This document shows, piece after piece, positions 1 through 10,685 of a DNA stretch of 64,000 nucleotides. This stretch comes from Aquanectria penicillioides. Lineage: Eukaryota > Ascomycota > Sordariomycetes > Hypocreales > Nectriaceae. The notes under the pieces were generated by a model. The model did no database searches, was not told the origin of the DNA, and worked only from the letters and a program-made list of their open reading frames with translations. The number at the start of each line of letters is the position of its first letter. Position 1 is the first letter of the stretch. The DNA lies in NCBI GenBank assembly GCA_003415625.1, contig PYIU01000005.1, forward strand, positions 4,345,001-4,409,000. Direction: 5' to 3'. The position numbers were made by a program, and so were the translations under genes.

Positions 1-1101
1 CGATGGATAGATTGGGATGACAATGGGATGTTACGTCTGAAGCCTGACACGTTCAGAGACGAGCTGATATGTCGTGAGCATCATCTCACCGCTCAAGTTC
101 ACTACGACAAATCTTCCCAGCACAAAGCCCTCCGTGCTGTATTTGATAGCCTGGTGAACGTAGAGGCCTTCAGCTTGTCGTTTCCACGAGCGACACCCGA
201 ATACTCACGCAGAGAAACAAAGGCGCCTTGTTACGATATGAAGGCTATCGACGAAATGACGGCAACAATCCAGTATGCACTTACAACCAGTGCATTTAAC
301 TATTTAGTAGACCTGCGTCTCGAACTTCCATCCACCTATTATGCTGGGAAGACGGTCAGTCACATGAGTAAAGAAGCACGGAATCGACTCAAACATCTCT
401 ATATCAAGATAGTTGATGAAACTGGAGTTGCTGGATCTAACAGATGGCTTCAGCACTCAGAAATCACCGATGAAAGTCATGATGGCATTCTCGAGGATGA
501 TTTCGATGGTGTTGAATTTTACCCAATTAGCAATGTGCAGTTTGAGTATCCAAACAGAGGATACCAAACAAACGTCTGGGACTTTATTTCTTCATGCCCA
601 AACCTGGAATCTCTTGGAGTTGAGGCAACCCATTTTCTTGACCTAGAACAAATGCGCTGGGGAAGGTCATTCACCTTCGAAAGCCTCCGCGTACTCGCTC
701 TCAGCCGAGTCTATCTGCGGGTCCCTTCGCTCATCAAACTTTGCCAACCAGGGGGCATGCAAGGCCCGCCATGTCAAATCCAACGTCTCAGTTTAAAGGA
801 CGTCAAGATACCCGCTGGCGGTGGATACTGGGGAGATTTGTTTGAGTTCCTATTGGATGAGTGTCCAAGGCTAGACATTGCATGGTTCTACCTGCTAACG
901 TACTTGTCTGATCATGAGGAGGCAGTAGTTCAGAGTGATGCTGCGCAAGGCTACCTTATCAGGTCCTATCGTGATGATGACCTCGTGCTACTCAACCGAC
1001 TAGTTACCCAGCTCATTCAGAAGGCTGGAGGTGAAGAATTTTCTACGGACTCGCTACGAGAGATGCAAAGTGAGACAATGCCGTGGCGCGAGGAGGGCTG
1101 A
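1..1101 (+). CDS. F-box/LRR-like hypothetical protein, 5' end cut by window edge
   Basis: The reading frame is open from base 1 to a TGA ending at 1101, and the first in-window ATG is at 28. The true start may therefore lie to the left of the window. The visible part is about 366 residues with no intron. It has the look of the C-terminal half of fungal F-box proteins. There are leucine-spaced segments such as 'SCPNLESLGVEATHFLDLEQ' and 'LSLKDVKIP', acidic stretches around residue 150, and no catalytic motif. The F-box itself is not visible, so the link to SCF ubiquitin ligases is inference. It could equally be an orphan LRR-like protein. Confidence 0.6.
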   Translation, partial: RWIDWDDNGMLRLKPDTFRDELICREHHLTAQVHYDKSSQHKALRAVFDSLVNVEAFSLSFPRATPEYSRRETKAPCYDMKAIDEMTATIQYALTTSAFNYLVDLRLELPSTYYAGKTVSHMSKEARNRLKHLYIKIVDETGVAGSNRWLQHSEITDESHDGILEDDFDGVEFYPISNVQFEYPNRGYQTNVWDFISSCPNLESLGVEATHFLDLEQMRWGRSFTFESLRVLALSRVYLRVPSLIKLCQPGGMQGPPCQIQRLSLKDVKIPAGGGYWGDLFEFLLDECPRLDIAWFYLLTYLSDHEEAVVQSDAAQGYLIRSYRDDDLVLLNRLVTQLIQKAGGEEFSTDSLREMQSETMPWREEG

Positions 1102-1943
1102 GACGAGTATTTGAAGCATGAATAGAATGTAGGAAAAGTGCTGTAGCGCAGATCGTAAAATTCCGAGGTCAGTCAGTAATGGAATTGCCAGCTAAATTTT
1201 CAGAGCAAGAAAACAATACGAATCGGGCAAATGGACAAATTGGAATCCAACGAATGACTGGCTTTTGTATTTGCACTGCCATAAAAAGGAATATTCGAGG
1301 GCCGAGGCCCTATTATATCGGAACAAACGGGGTGAAGAATATGACGTATTGAGTCGTGCCCCCATATTACGAGGATTCAAAGTGGTTTCAGCTGTAAAAA
1401 TTTTTGTTCCCCAGATTAGGATGTGACGACGGAGCGAGGAACTAATCCCTGTCGCGTTAGGAAGTGGGATCCATCTCCGGACAGTCCCGGAAAACTCTGA
1501 CAGCAGCCCGAGGAGCTAATACGGCTTCCAAAGTTCCACTCTTAAATCAGCCTGGTATTAGCAAGTAAAGTGAGATTGTAATTGGTGCGGTCGGGACCAG
1601 AGGAGTTGGGTATAAAACACAACCAGGGTGGCCCCTGATGCTTAAGATTGCTGTGGCGCACAACAGCACCCCGATTGGACGCGTCCCCTGAAATTAGTGC
1701 CAAATGTTCGACCAGTTGGGCAGCTTTAGGTGTCGAGGTTGACAATGCTTACGCTGCTACGCTTGAAGGGCAGTTTTTCCAATTACCTATTGATGCCGGA
1801 CGCTTGCGTCCTTGACATGTGAGAGAATAATATAAGAGTGTGTGACCACATGGCAAGCAGGCTGCAGCTTGCGATCTTCTCCAGTTTCTAGTCCAAATCC
1901 GATCCGGGCCACGGCCGAACCAATGGTTCTCAGACAGCCAACC
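1102..1943. other. Intergenic stretch, no gene recognised
   Basis: No ORF with recognisable protein character was seen on either strand. The right-hand end probably contains the promoter and 5' leader of the next gene. ATGs at 1842 and 1923 lie in frame with its coding exon, so the coding region could begin there. Confidence 0.4.
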
Positions 1944-2980
1944 ATGGCCCCAGCCGTGACCTTTGCCCAATTGGAAGAAGCTGCTTCCCACATTATCCAT
2001 CTTATCAAATACGCGCCTGGGTTGGAAAACACGCGTCTGGCCGTCATCGGCGACCTGGCAGTGTGCAAATATCTGCCGAGCTGCGATATCAGGCGTGTCA
2101 TGGTAAATCAGCCCGTGATCCCTTCAGCTGTGGAGTGTAGCCCCTAACGTCGACCATGTAGAGCATCGATTTGGTCGTGAGCAGATCGTCGTCTCCAGGC
2201 CGTGTACGGAAAGCGATCGTCGGGCATCCCATGTCTCCGGTAGTCGAGAAATCAGGCGCTGTCTACTACCGGCATGCCAGCGGTTGGCAGATGGAAGTAA
2301 AGCTAATTCCCGACTGGGTTTGTCCCTTCCTCCCTGCTTCCGCCCGGCCGGTCTGCGACGAGGACGAATCGCTACCCTACGTGTCCTTGGAGGATTTGTT
2401 CGTCTTCAAGATGGATGCGTGCAGCCTTCATGAAAGCATCTCCGGCAAGCAGCGGGACGCCTGCGATGCTGCGGCACTGCTGGAGCTTGCGTCGGAGCAC
2501 TCGCCGCTCGAGCTTCCAGACTACAAGGAGGACAGAGTTGAGCAGGCCCTGGCAGATGTTGTTGAATTTTCTACGCCAGAACACGACAAGAGCTGGTGGC
2601 AGCGACATCTAGGTCAAACTCCTGACAAGCGGAGATCAGCCCAAGAGATCTTTGCAGACCTGGACCGAGTTCTGCCTTCCCCCATGTCGCCCGGTTCGGG
2701 CAGTGAGTACTCGTCCATTTCCAGAGCATCTTCCTACATGAGTGCCACAACTGCCCACTCATCTTCCTCCTCAATCTCGTCCATTCAAAGTCCTGTCGAG
2801 GAGCCACCCAGCAAGCATGGACGCACACGCAAGATGAGCTTCACATCGAAAACACCACGACATAAGAGACAAACCTCGACCAGCGGGTCGGTCATGAAGG
2901 TGCCCCTTGTTGCCGCCATGCAGCGCCTGGAGCTCGAACGACCAGCTTCTCCCGGCATTGCTTTAACAAATCAAATATGA
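1944..2980 (+). CDS. Conserved fungal hypothetical protein (nucleotidyltransferase-like appearance)
   Basis: There are two exons, 1944..2102 and 2162..2980, joined in phase 0. The 59-nt intron (GTAAAT..CTAAC..TAG) removes a stop and fuses 'CDIRRVM' to 'SIDLVVSRS'. The product is about 325 aa if ATG 1944 is used; in-frame ATGs at 1842 and 1923 could extend it. The N-terminal half contains 'LENTRLAVIGDLAVCKYLP', followed by a block with 'RHASGWQMEVKLIPDW' and 'VSLEDLFVFKMDA'. That layout resembles small nucleotidyltransferase-like folds (GD..V and K.DA elements), but the assignment is inference. The last 100 residues are Ser-rich, low-complexity and basic. Function is not known to me. Confidence 0.7.
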
Positions 2981-4607
2981 TCAACTTGTGGTGTGGCTAG
3001 GGTTTGGTTAAGTGATGGGCGCACGAGGAGGAATTTGGCGAATTTGGGCTTTCTTTTCTTTTTATATGGGCGGGGTTTTGGATGGAAAAGTACGATAGAC
3101 TGTAATCTAGTATGAATGCACTTTAATGATGCATTTTGTAAAAGTATATAGATCAGTGGCTTTAGAATTTCGGATATGGTACTTGATAGAATTCATTTGT
3201 CGACAAAGCATCTTGTCTCTTGTGCACGCTTCTTGCAATAAAGCGTATTTTGTCGGTGATCTCAGTACAATTGCGTTCGAATCACAATTGCTGCTTGTAC
3301 CATGGTAAGTACATTGCGGCTTGAATGACAATCCTTCTTCCCATAATATTCAAAAGATTACAGAATCATGGGAAGCGTGCTAAATACATCGTTGTGGTAG
3401 TATAGGGTACGCAGTGGGTGCTCATACCAAGCAGCTGCTTGCTACTCCAATGCACGGGAAGATATGTAATTGCTCAAATTGGGAAGTCGGTATGCGAGAA
3501 GAATGAATAAATTAGGCAGATGGTGTGGGGTGATTGAAATTACAGAGACGTTATCCGTATCTGTTGCACCAAGTCTTGTACTTCAGGCTATCTTTGTGCG
3601 CAACCCGAGTTTGGCAAGTTAGGTCTTTTTTATTTCTGTGACTTTAACAACCCTCCAAACAGCCTGAGTGGCTTGAGAATACATAGATGGTAACACGATT
3701 GCACTTTTGGTAATGTATGTATGCCTTGGTAGTTATAGATAGCAACATAGGCAGATTTTATGGCTTTGTTGGTTGTCACCAGCACCCAATCTTCATCTCA
3801 CTGGCTCTCATTATGGAGTTGGTTTTCTCTTTCAATATTGAGCACACAGGGGCGTCAAAAGTCCATGTTGTATTTTTTTTTTTTATATAAGTACCCATCC
3901 CCGAATGCTGTGCTTTGTTTTCTCTCTCATTCAACCAGTCGAGAATTCAATCTTCCTCATTAAGAGATCTATCCAGCCGAGGTTTCTTTATCAAACATTC
4001 TGCTGCTTATAAACTTCCTCTCCCCGAAACAAGGGTTGATCACCCTTGAAGCTCCAGGCTATTCCCATCTTCATTGATTCCCATGCTGCGCCGACTTTGT
4101 CGTTCTAACATCGAACCTTGAGAAATGTCAATTTGGTCAGCTGGGGGTGCGCAGCTGGAGAATCCAACGACAATAGGAAACAACAGTAGATTGGAAAGGA
4201 GGAAATAACAGTCAAAGGTGACTGGGCTCACCGTAAATGCTACATTCCCTTAGAAATGATGCGATCTCTAGGTACAAAGACCTATGAGTAGTAGGAAGTT
4301 TTTTTTTCGTCCACAACACTAGACAGTGGCTCATTACTGTGCATTATATATGAAAACATTCACTAGTGTGCCAAGTTTCCGACATTTTTACACAATCGAT
4401 AAAACCAACAACCTTCTAACACTGGTTAAATTGATATACGCTGACCGAGTCAGCTTTTATCTGAGTGTCAGTGACCCGGCTATGGTGTTCATTCACTGGC
4501 CGGAAAACAACTGTATTGACCCCACATCTTTCGAAATTGCCTCGTTCACACAGCACAAGATAGACGGGAAGTTTTAACATGTGGGTTGGTGCTAAAATAA
4601 AGTACCC
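2981..4607. other. Gene-free interval of about 1.6 kb
   Basis: Only short overlapping ORFs without protein-like composition are present. There are AT-rich patches and a T-run at 3874-3884. The left end should hold the 3' UTR of the preceding gene and the right end that of the minus-strand membrane-protein gene. No repeat or RNA gene was recognised. Confidence 0.4.
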
Positions 4608-5658
4608 CTAGCCCCTAGCCCCTGGCCTCCTGTACTGATCTGTATCGGCGGGCAGTTCCTGAGCGGGAGGTGATGAGGAAACCTCATAGGCTTGTTGAGG
4701 CACTGGTTTAAAATGCCACGGAGTGGATGCCTCGTGGACTGCATCCTGAGTCGTTGAGTTGGAATAGTACGGCGGAAGCCTGATATGCGCGTCCTGCCCA
4801 GGGCTATTGGGACCTGTGGCATTCCGGGCCATTCGTTTGCGTCTCCTTATACGGAAGAAGAGCCAAACCCCAATGCCACCGAGCAGAAGCAATGCCCCAA
4901 TGGCTCCCACGGTTCCTCCGATCACCACACCATTGTTTGAAGAAGACTTGGCGCCTCTATTGGTGCTGGAAGCAGAGGAGGTAGTTTCTGAAGAAGCCGA
5001 GGCTGAGGTGGAGATGGATACTCTCGTTTCAGAAGTTGACGGACCATTAGTTGTAGCTGCAGTTGCGGTAACTCGTTGTGATGTAGAAGAAATGGTTTCG
5101 GACGATGTTGTTGGAGAAACGCCAATTATTGTTACGGTGGAGGGAGACCCTAGACTCAAGGTATCGCGGATTAGCTCAGGCAACGCGTCTTCAACAGTAG
5201 TTTCATGAACGTCAAGCCTTACCTACGAAATACAGGATGTTTTGTTCCTTTGAGCAATTGACATCGGCTTGTTTGGCGTTGATGCACCAGTACATGTCCT
5301 TGGTAGTGTTGCTACACTTGCCAACGCCTTCTCCGCCACTGACATTGTCTACGTCGGGATCTATGCAGAAGAGCGGACAATATGAACTGCGCCAGCTTTT
5401 GTCGGTACATGACCCGCGAACATATTCGGTGGCCCCATCTTTCTGTAGCTCGTCACCGGTTGCCATGCAGATGCCATTAGAGAGGCAAGCGTAGCCTTGA
5501 CCACAGCATACCGAGTTGTCAACGTCTTCTCGACAGGGTGTGTCGTTTGGTGACAAGTCGCCACTGGGATAATAACACGCAGAAAAAATAGGCAACGGGG
5601 CCCAGGAGAATAACAAGTAAAGAGTGAGAGTCAATGCGTGAGAGGATGGGAAAGCCAT
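4608..5658 (-). CDS. Cys-rich, Ser/Thr-rich single-pass membrane protein
   Basis: Two exons, 5658..5223 and 5149..4608, give about 325 aa. The 73-nt intron (GTAAGG..CTAAT..TAG) joins 'YFVG' to 'SPSTVTIIG'. The start at 5658 is preferred because it gives a clean signal peptide (about residues 1-26, ending near 'FSA'). A Cys-rich ectodomain of about 120 residues follows, with pairs such as 'VCCGQGYACLSNGIC'. Then come a Ser/Thr-rich stalk, a Gly/Leu-rich membrane helix after 'NGVVIGG', and a basic 'RIRRRKRM' stop-transfer. The tail is Pro/Ser-rich and cytoplasmic. Such proteins are common in moulds and are often compared with cell-wall sensors of the Mid2/WSC type. A sensor role is inference. 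An upstream in-frame ATG at 5868 would add a 70-residue extension that I consider untranslated. Confidence 0.75.
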
Positions 5659-6235
5659 GATCTGAGGGCTTGTGCCAGAATCACCAATGCATGGTAATAA
5701 AGTTGAGAATACGAAAAAACTCTGTTTGGCGGAGGAAGAGTTGAGAAGAGGTGACAAGAGGATGGATGAATGTATGGATGGATGGACAAATGGATGGATG
5801 GCTGGAAGGAACAGCAAGGGAATAGAAACGGCAAGAAAAATGGTGCGAAATGACAAAAGCCGTCCCAAGAGGGTCCGTCCATGTCTGTGGCCTGATTAGT
5901 TTAACATTACGACCAACAACCAACAACCAACCTCGGAACTAAAAACGGGATGTCGGCTGCAAGTTGCTCTGTGTGTTGGTTGTGAAGTTGAGGTTGGACC
6001 AATCCTTAAACCAGATTAGGCGCCTTTGGGCTGCGAAACGAGTTTCATGCTAATTCGCATCAGCGGTTGAGCCGGAAGCATGATTTTTGATCATCCCCAT
6101 CGTTCCCGCACAGAAATTCCGTTGAAACATTTCGTTCTTTGCTGTTTTTTCCCTGATGCTCAATCCGTCACCGTCACCGTCACCGTCGCCGTCACCATCA
6201 CCATCACCATCGCCACGGCCATCAGCAGTGCCGTC
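5659..6235. promoter_or_regulatory. Divergent promoter region with two short tandem-repeat tracts
   Basis: This 577-bp interval lies between the divergently transcribed membrane-protein gene and the GH47 gene, so it must carry both promoters. It holds a degenerate GGAT/ATGG tract at about 5758-5806. It also holds a CACCGT/CACCAT tract at about 6165-6219, just upstream of the chosen mannosidase start. No individual factor site is claimed. Confidence 0.45.
6165..6219. repeat. CACCGT/CACCAT hexanucleotide-type tract
   Basis: Imperfect tandem copies of CACCGT grade into CACCAT just upstream of the GH47 start codon. If translated in frame they would encode alternating Thr-Val/Thr-Ile, which is why I exclude them from the coding region. 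Confidence 0.75.
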
Positions 6236-8038
6236 ATGTTGCCGCGCAACATCACCAGGTCCTTCATTTGGGTCGGCGCCTTGATTTCCTTTGCCTTGTT
6301 CTACCTGTGGACCTTTCGCTACCAGACACTTGGTTCGGGGCACCGTGATAACCGCCCCATCGACCCCACGGTGTGGCAGGCCAGCACTGATAACACTTAT
6401 CTCTGGAGGACCGCCGCGACACATTTCTCGCCCACAGCCATCCAGCCGCTTCCCACTGGAGCATCGCACGAATTCCCCAAAGTCCAGGCCAAGACCTTGA
6501 ATGTGGAGACGGCCCAATCGCGAGAGGTGCGCCTCAAGCGTCAAGCCGCCGTCAAGGAGACGTTTCTCAGGTCCTGGAATTCCTACCACGAGAAGGCTTG
6601 GGGTGCAGACGAACTCACCCCCGTCACCGGCGGAAAACGCAACCCTTTCGGCGGTTGGGCCGCTACTCTTGTCGACGCACTCGATACGCTGTGGATCATG
6701 GACTTGAAGGCCGAGTTCGCCCACGCAGTTGAGGCCGTCGAAGCCATCAACTTTGCCGAAACAGAAATGCAGGAGATCAACACTTTTGAGACCACAATCC
6801 GTTACTTGGGCGCTTTCCTCTCGGCTTTCGATCTCAGCCACGACCCTCGGCTCTTGCGCCAGGCCGTTCAAGTGGGTCAAATGCTGTACAAGGCTTTTGA
6901 TACTCCAAATCGCATGCCCATCACGCGTTGGGATATTCACGCTGCGATGCGACATGAAAAGCAGGAGGCAAGCACTTCGTCATTAGTAGCCGAGATCGGT
7001 AGCCTGTCCATGGAATTTACCCGTCTCTCGCAGCTTACTGGAGACCCCAAGTGGTTTGATGCTGTGCAACGCATCACCGACTTCATGGCTCCGCAGCAGA
7101 ATTTGACCGAGCTGCCTGGTCTTTTCCCCCTCGTTGTGAACCCCAGGGAGCTCAACTTCAGTTCTGGATCAGTATTCACCCTTGGCGCCATGGCCGATTC
7201 GATTTATGAGTACATGCCCAAGATGGCTGCACTTCTTGGAGGACGGCTGCCCGTCTACCAAGAGATGTACGAGGCAGCCATTGATACGGCCACCAAATAC
7301 AACTTTTTCCGCCCGATGACACCTACCAACGAGGATATCCTCATATCTGGAACAATAAAGACAGATATCAAAGCCGAGAAGCCTCACTTGAGTGCCAAGT
7401 TGGAGCCTCAGGGCCAGCATCTTGTTTGCTTCATGGGTGGGTCCTTGGCGTTGGGTGGGAAGCTATTCGGTCGTGATAGCGACGTGACTACTGCCGAGAA
7501 GCTCACGGATGGTTGTGTTTATGCTTATAAATCATTTCCTCACGGAATTATGCCCGAGACTTTTTTCATGCTGCCTTGCAAATCCTCAGAAAACTGTGCT
7601 TGGGACGAGAACAGTTGGAAGCAAGCCGTCCTGGAGCGAGCCAGGGACGACCAGGGTAAGGATGCCGATACTATCATTCGGGAGAATCATCTGCCCAAAG
7701 GTTTCACTGAAGTGCCCGACCGTCGTTACATCCTACGACCTGAGGCAATTGAAAGTGTTTTCATACTCTACCGTGTGACCGGTCGTGCAGATCTTGTTGA
7801 GTCAGCATGGGACATGTTCCAAGCTGTCAACACATCCACATGGACGGACCTAGCTAATACCGCCGTGTGGGATATTACAGTTGAAGGGGAGAAACCTGGC
7901 GCAATGGACTCGATGGAATCGTTTTGGATGGGGGAGACTTTGAAATACTTTTACCTTGTGTTTAGTGAACCGACCCTAATTAGCCTGGATGAGTATGTGT
8001 TCAACACCGAAGCACACCCGCTAAGGCGACCAGGATAA
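6236..8038 (+). CDS. Mannosyl-oligosaccharide 1,2-alpha-mannosidase (GH47, class I)
   Basis: This intronless gene encodes 600 aa from ATG 6236. The frame is open further up to ATG 6080, but that extension translates the CACCGT repeat into Thr-Val/Thr-Ile runs. The shorter start places a type II signal anchor (about residues 9-26, 'FIWVGALISFALFYLW') at the N-terminus, as expected of Golgi or ER enzymes that trim mannose from N-glycans. GH47 landmarks appear in order: 'GGWAATLVDALDTLWIM', 'ETTIRYLGAFLSAFDLS', 'GSLSMEFTRLSQLTGD', 'GGSLALGGKLF', 'GIMPETFF', 'LRPEAIESVFILYRVTG' and 'MESFWMGETLKYFYL'. The C-terminal 'NTEAHPLRRP' carries the Thr-Glu-Ala-His motif typical of the family. Length and motifs fit an intact enzyme. 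Confidence 0.95.
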   Translation: MLPRNITRSFIWVGALISFALFYLWTFRYQTLGSGHRDNRPIDPTVWQASTDNTYLWRTAATHFSPTAIQPLPTGASHEFPKVQAKTLNVETAQSREVRLKRQAAVKETFLRSWNSYHEKAWGADELTPVTGGKRNPFGGWAATLVDALDTLWIMDLKAEFAHAVEAVEAINFAETEMQEINTFETTIRYLGAFLSAFDLSHDPRLLRQAVQVGQMLYKAFDTPNRMPITRWDIHAAMRHEKQEASTSSLVAEIGSLSMEFTRLSQLTGDPKWFDAVQRITDFMAPQQNLTELPGLFPLVVNPRELNFSSGSVFTLGAMADSIYEYMPKMAALLGGRLPVYQEMYEAAIDTATKYNFFRPMTPTNEDILISGTIKTDIKAEKPHLSAKLEPQGQHLVCFMGGSLALGGKLFGRDSDVTTAEKLTDGCVYAYKSFPHGIMPETFFMLPCKSSENCAWDENSWKQAVLERARDDQGKDADTIIRENHLPKGFTEVPDRRYILRPEAIESVFILYRVTGRADLVESAWDMFQAVNTSTWTDLANTAVWDITVEGEKPGAMDSMESFWMGETLKYFYLVFSEPTLISLDEYVFNTEAHPLRRPG

Positions 8039-8448
8039 AGCTATAGATTTTGGTATGTTTCTTTTTTGTTTATGGGCACATGATTACTGGTCATATGGGT
8101 CAATAAATCAGCGTTACTTGTTCGTGTCTTGGGATGACTCGAAACAACCAACACTGTTTTGATTTGTGATAATGTAACCTCAGCGCCATCCAGCTTGGGT
8201 CAAAGTTTGCCCTTCTTCCCCAGCTGTTCAACTACACCAAGTGATATTCAAGCTCTGGGTTCACACGTTTTAAATGATGATATCAACATGGAGTTTGAAC
8301 TAATGAATTGAAATTTGATATTACATTGATATAACTACAAACAAGACCAAACATTCCCTGCGGTTCAATTTGCGTTGCCCAGCAGTACTTTTAACGCATC
8401 TCTCGGCTCCCAGAACCAGAGATTTGGCTTCTAATACGTACATGAAGT
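8039..8448. other. Convergent 3' intergenic region
   Basis: This interval lies between the ends of the plus-strand GH47 gene and the minus-strand kinase/WD40 gene. It is AT-rich and should contain both polyadenylation regions. No gene was seen. Confidence 0.4.
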
Positions 8449-10685
8449 TTAATAGAGAATCTCCCAGATACTCACAGTGTTATCCATCCATATTGCTGAT
8501 ATTCTTTTGCCATCTGGAGAAAAGTAAACTCCGCAGATTGTCGCGGGGTTCTCTGGGTCTCCTCTTAGCTTCTCCCTCAAGACGAATGCTCGTTGACTGT
8601 TGAGTTCCCAGATCCCTATTGTGTCGTCTGCTAGGCACATCGCGAGCAATCTGCTGTTAGGCGAGAATGTGGCCGAGCATCTCCAGTTCAAGCGGACATC
8701 CAGTTCTTGCTTGTCATGGAAGCGCACTTGACTATCAGAGTTCCAAAGAAATTGCTTATCGGGATGATGGAGGGCCAGCCACCGACCGTCTGGCGAAAAA
8801 GCAAGTGGGACAAGATCATAAGCGGTTGCGAGTTCCTGGACAATCTCAAAGACACCTTCCTCGTTGATTTTCCAAACATTTGTTAGATTGTGAACAAACC
8901 GCGCGTACTGCAGACCATCTGCAGAAATGACTTGCCCCCGAACCCTTGGAATACCTTTGATGGTCTGGATCTCTTGAATTGGGCCCTGACAATCGATCTT
9001 CCAGACATTGGTTTGATTGAATGGCTTGTGCTTTTTATGCCAGGCCACGATGAGTCTTTCGCCATTTTGTGAAATAGACGCATCATCGACTACAGCGCTT
9101 GCATCAATGTTGACCCTTTGGGCTTCTCGAAAGCGACCTCGATTATCGGGTTCCCAGACAATCACCACGGGCTCGTATCCAAAGGACACAAGGCGACGAC
9201 TATTCGATGTAAAAGCAAGTTGATGGATCCAAGTGCTTGTGTGCCCCGAAAGTGTATGACTCCATTCAAAATCACCCCGTTGGTCTGAAATCCACATATG
9301 AATCTTGTCGTTGCAGCTCGTAGCAAGCCATTTCCCATCTAATGAAAAGGCCATTGCGGTGACGTAGCTCCGGTAGCCAATAAACACCTGAACCTTTTTG
9401 TAGCGACTGGAACCAAAGCGGGAGGTCCATGGAGTTGGTATTTTGTGACTTGTTGGATGTTCTTCGACAATCTCAGAGCTGGTTTGGGAAAGGGTCGAGG
9501 ATGCAACGGGCTTTCGGGCGATTGCAGTAGGCCATGTCGATGCCCTTGGCATTTTGGGCTTTGGCTGGGCCAAGGGGCCAGGGGTCGCCGGAGACCATGC
9601 AGATATCCACCGGCTTCCTAAACCTGCCTCTGCAGTTGGACGATGGCGTGGTGAAGCGCTCATCGTCCTCGCAATAAACGCAGTGCACTCCGTACTCAGC
9701 GAATCGATGATTGGGAAAGGACCACCAGCAACAACGTAACGATACAGATCTCGGCTGGAAAAGAACGGCAGCTGTCCGGTGGTGATGCGAAATGCAATGG
9801 CGCCCACGGCCCAAATGTCGATAGCGAAGGAAAGCTTCTTCATAACTCCGGATTCTCGGTCTGATGGCGCATGATAGCCCTGAATCTCGGGTGCTAGATA
9901 CGACTGCATCCCGCTGCGGGTTCGCATAGTTTCGGCTTCGATTTGCTGGCTACCACCAAAATCGGAGATTCTGACCCACCAGCTTGGTCCCTTTTGCTTT
10001 ACGAGGATATTCTAAAGGGTGATGAGATATTAGGCGACGCTCGGCTGTGCCACGAGAAGGTGGGGGATGCTATCCAAGAGCCTACCTCTGGCTTTAGGTT
10101 GCGATGCGTAAACGAGCATTGGTGCATGAAAACGAGACCTTGAAGGATCTGCGAGATGATTCTTCTCGCTTCAGTTTCCGGAAGGGGGTTCCTGAGATAT
10201 GTCTCCAAGTTGCCTAGAGGATGATACTCCATGACAATAAATACCGAAGCCTTGGTGCCATACCACCCAAAGGCTGGGACAAAGCAATCTCGGTACTGTG
10301 CAATCTGGTAAGCTTCTATGCTTCAAAGAAACCAGCGAGGACGTGGTCAGTGTCTGTATCGTACCCGCTCGTGAGAAAACTTAATCGAAGCCAGAAGGCC
10401 TTGGGAAAACGTGACTGGGGCTGCCAAAGAGGAAGCAAAGCTCGTCTTAATCTCCTTGACGGCTCGGACTTTACCGGTGGCCGGACCTGATGTACAGTTT
10501 TCAACCCACACATCGCCAAAGGAGCCGCCGCCGAGTTTTATCGTCCGGTCCCATTTCTCCTCAACACAATGCCGCCATTGCCCCGTAGCAGCGTTAGACA
10601 CGTATTGGGTCTGGATTGTACAGCCGTCTCGGACTGTAATGTCGAGCCTCCAGTCGCGGAGTAGATCCGATATCGCGTTGTCCAT
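8449..10685 (-). CDS. Ser/Thr protein kinase-like domain fused to WD40 repeats (catalytic HRD is HRN)
   Basis: Three exons, 10685..10365, 10295..10086 and 10011..8449, are all in phase 0 and give about 697 aa. The introns are 69 and 74 nt. The kinase part shows a glycine loop 'LGGGSFGDVW' (about 51-60), 'AVK' Lys at about 77, 'IVMEYHPLGNLETYL', 'ISDFGG' (DFG at 194-196) and 'SYLAPE'. The catalytic loop reads 'HRNLKPEN', with Asn at about 173 where active kinases have the proton-accepting Asp. From about residue 340 to the end there are WD-type repeats, for example 'AMAFSLDGKWLATSCNDKI' and a terminal 'GKRISAIWMDNTVSIWEI'. This suggests a signalling or scaffold protein, possibly a pseudokinase. 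Kinase plus WD40 fusions are known in moulds; the inactivity is inference from one residue. Confidence 0.85.

Noticed and set aside
5210..5868. Upstream extension of the Cys-rich membrane protein to ATG 5868
   Set aside because: The added 70 residues are His/Pro/Ser-rich translations of a GGAT-type repeat and would bury the signal peptide.
6050..6955. 301-codon minus-strand ORF opposite the GH47 gene
   Set aside because: It is the antisense shadow of the mannosidase; its Gly-Asp run mirrors the CACCGT tract.
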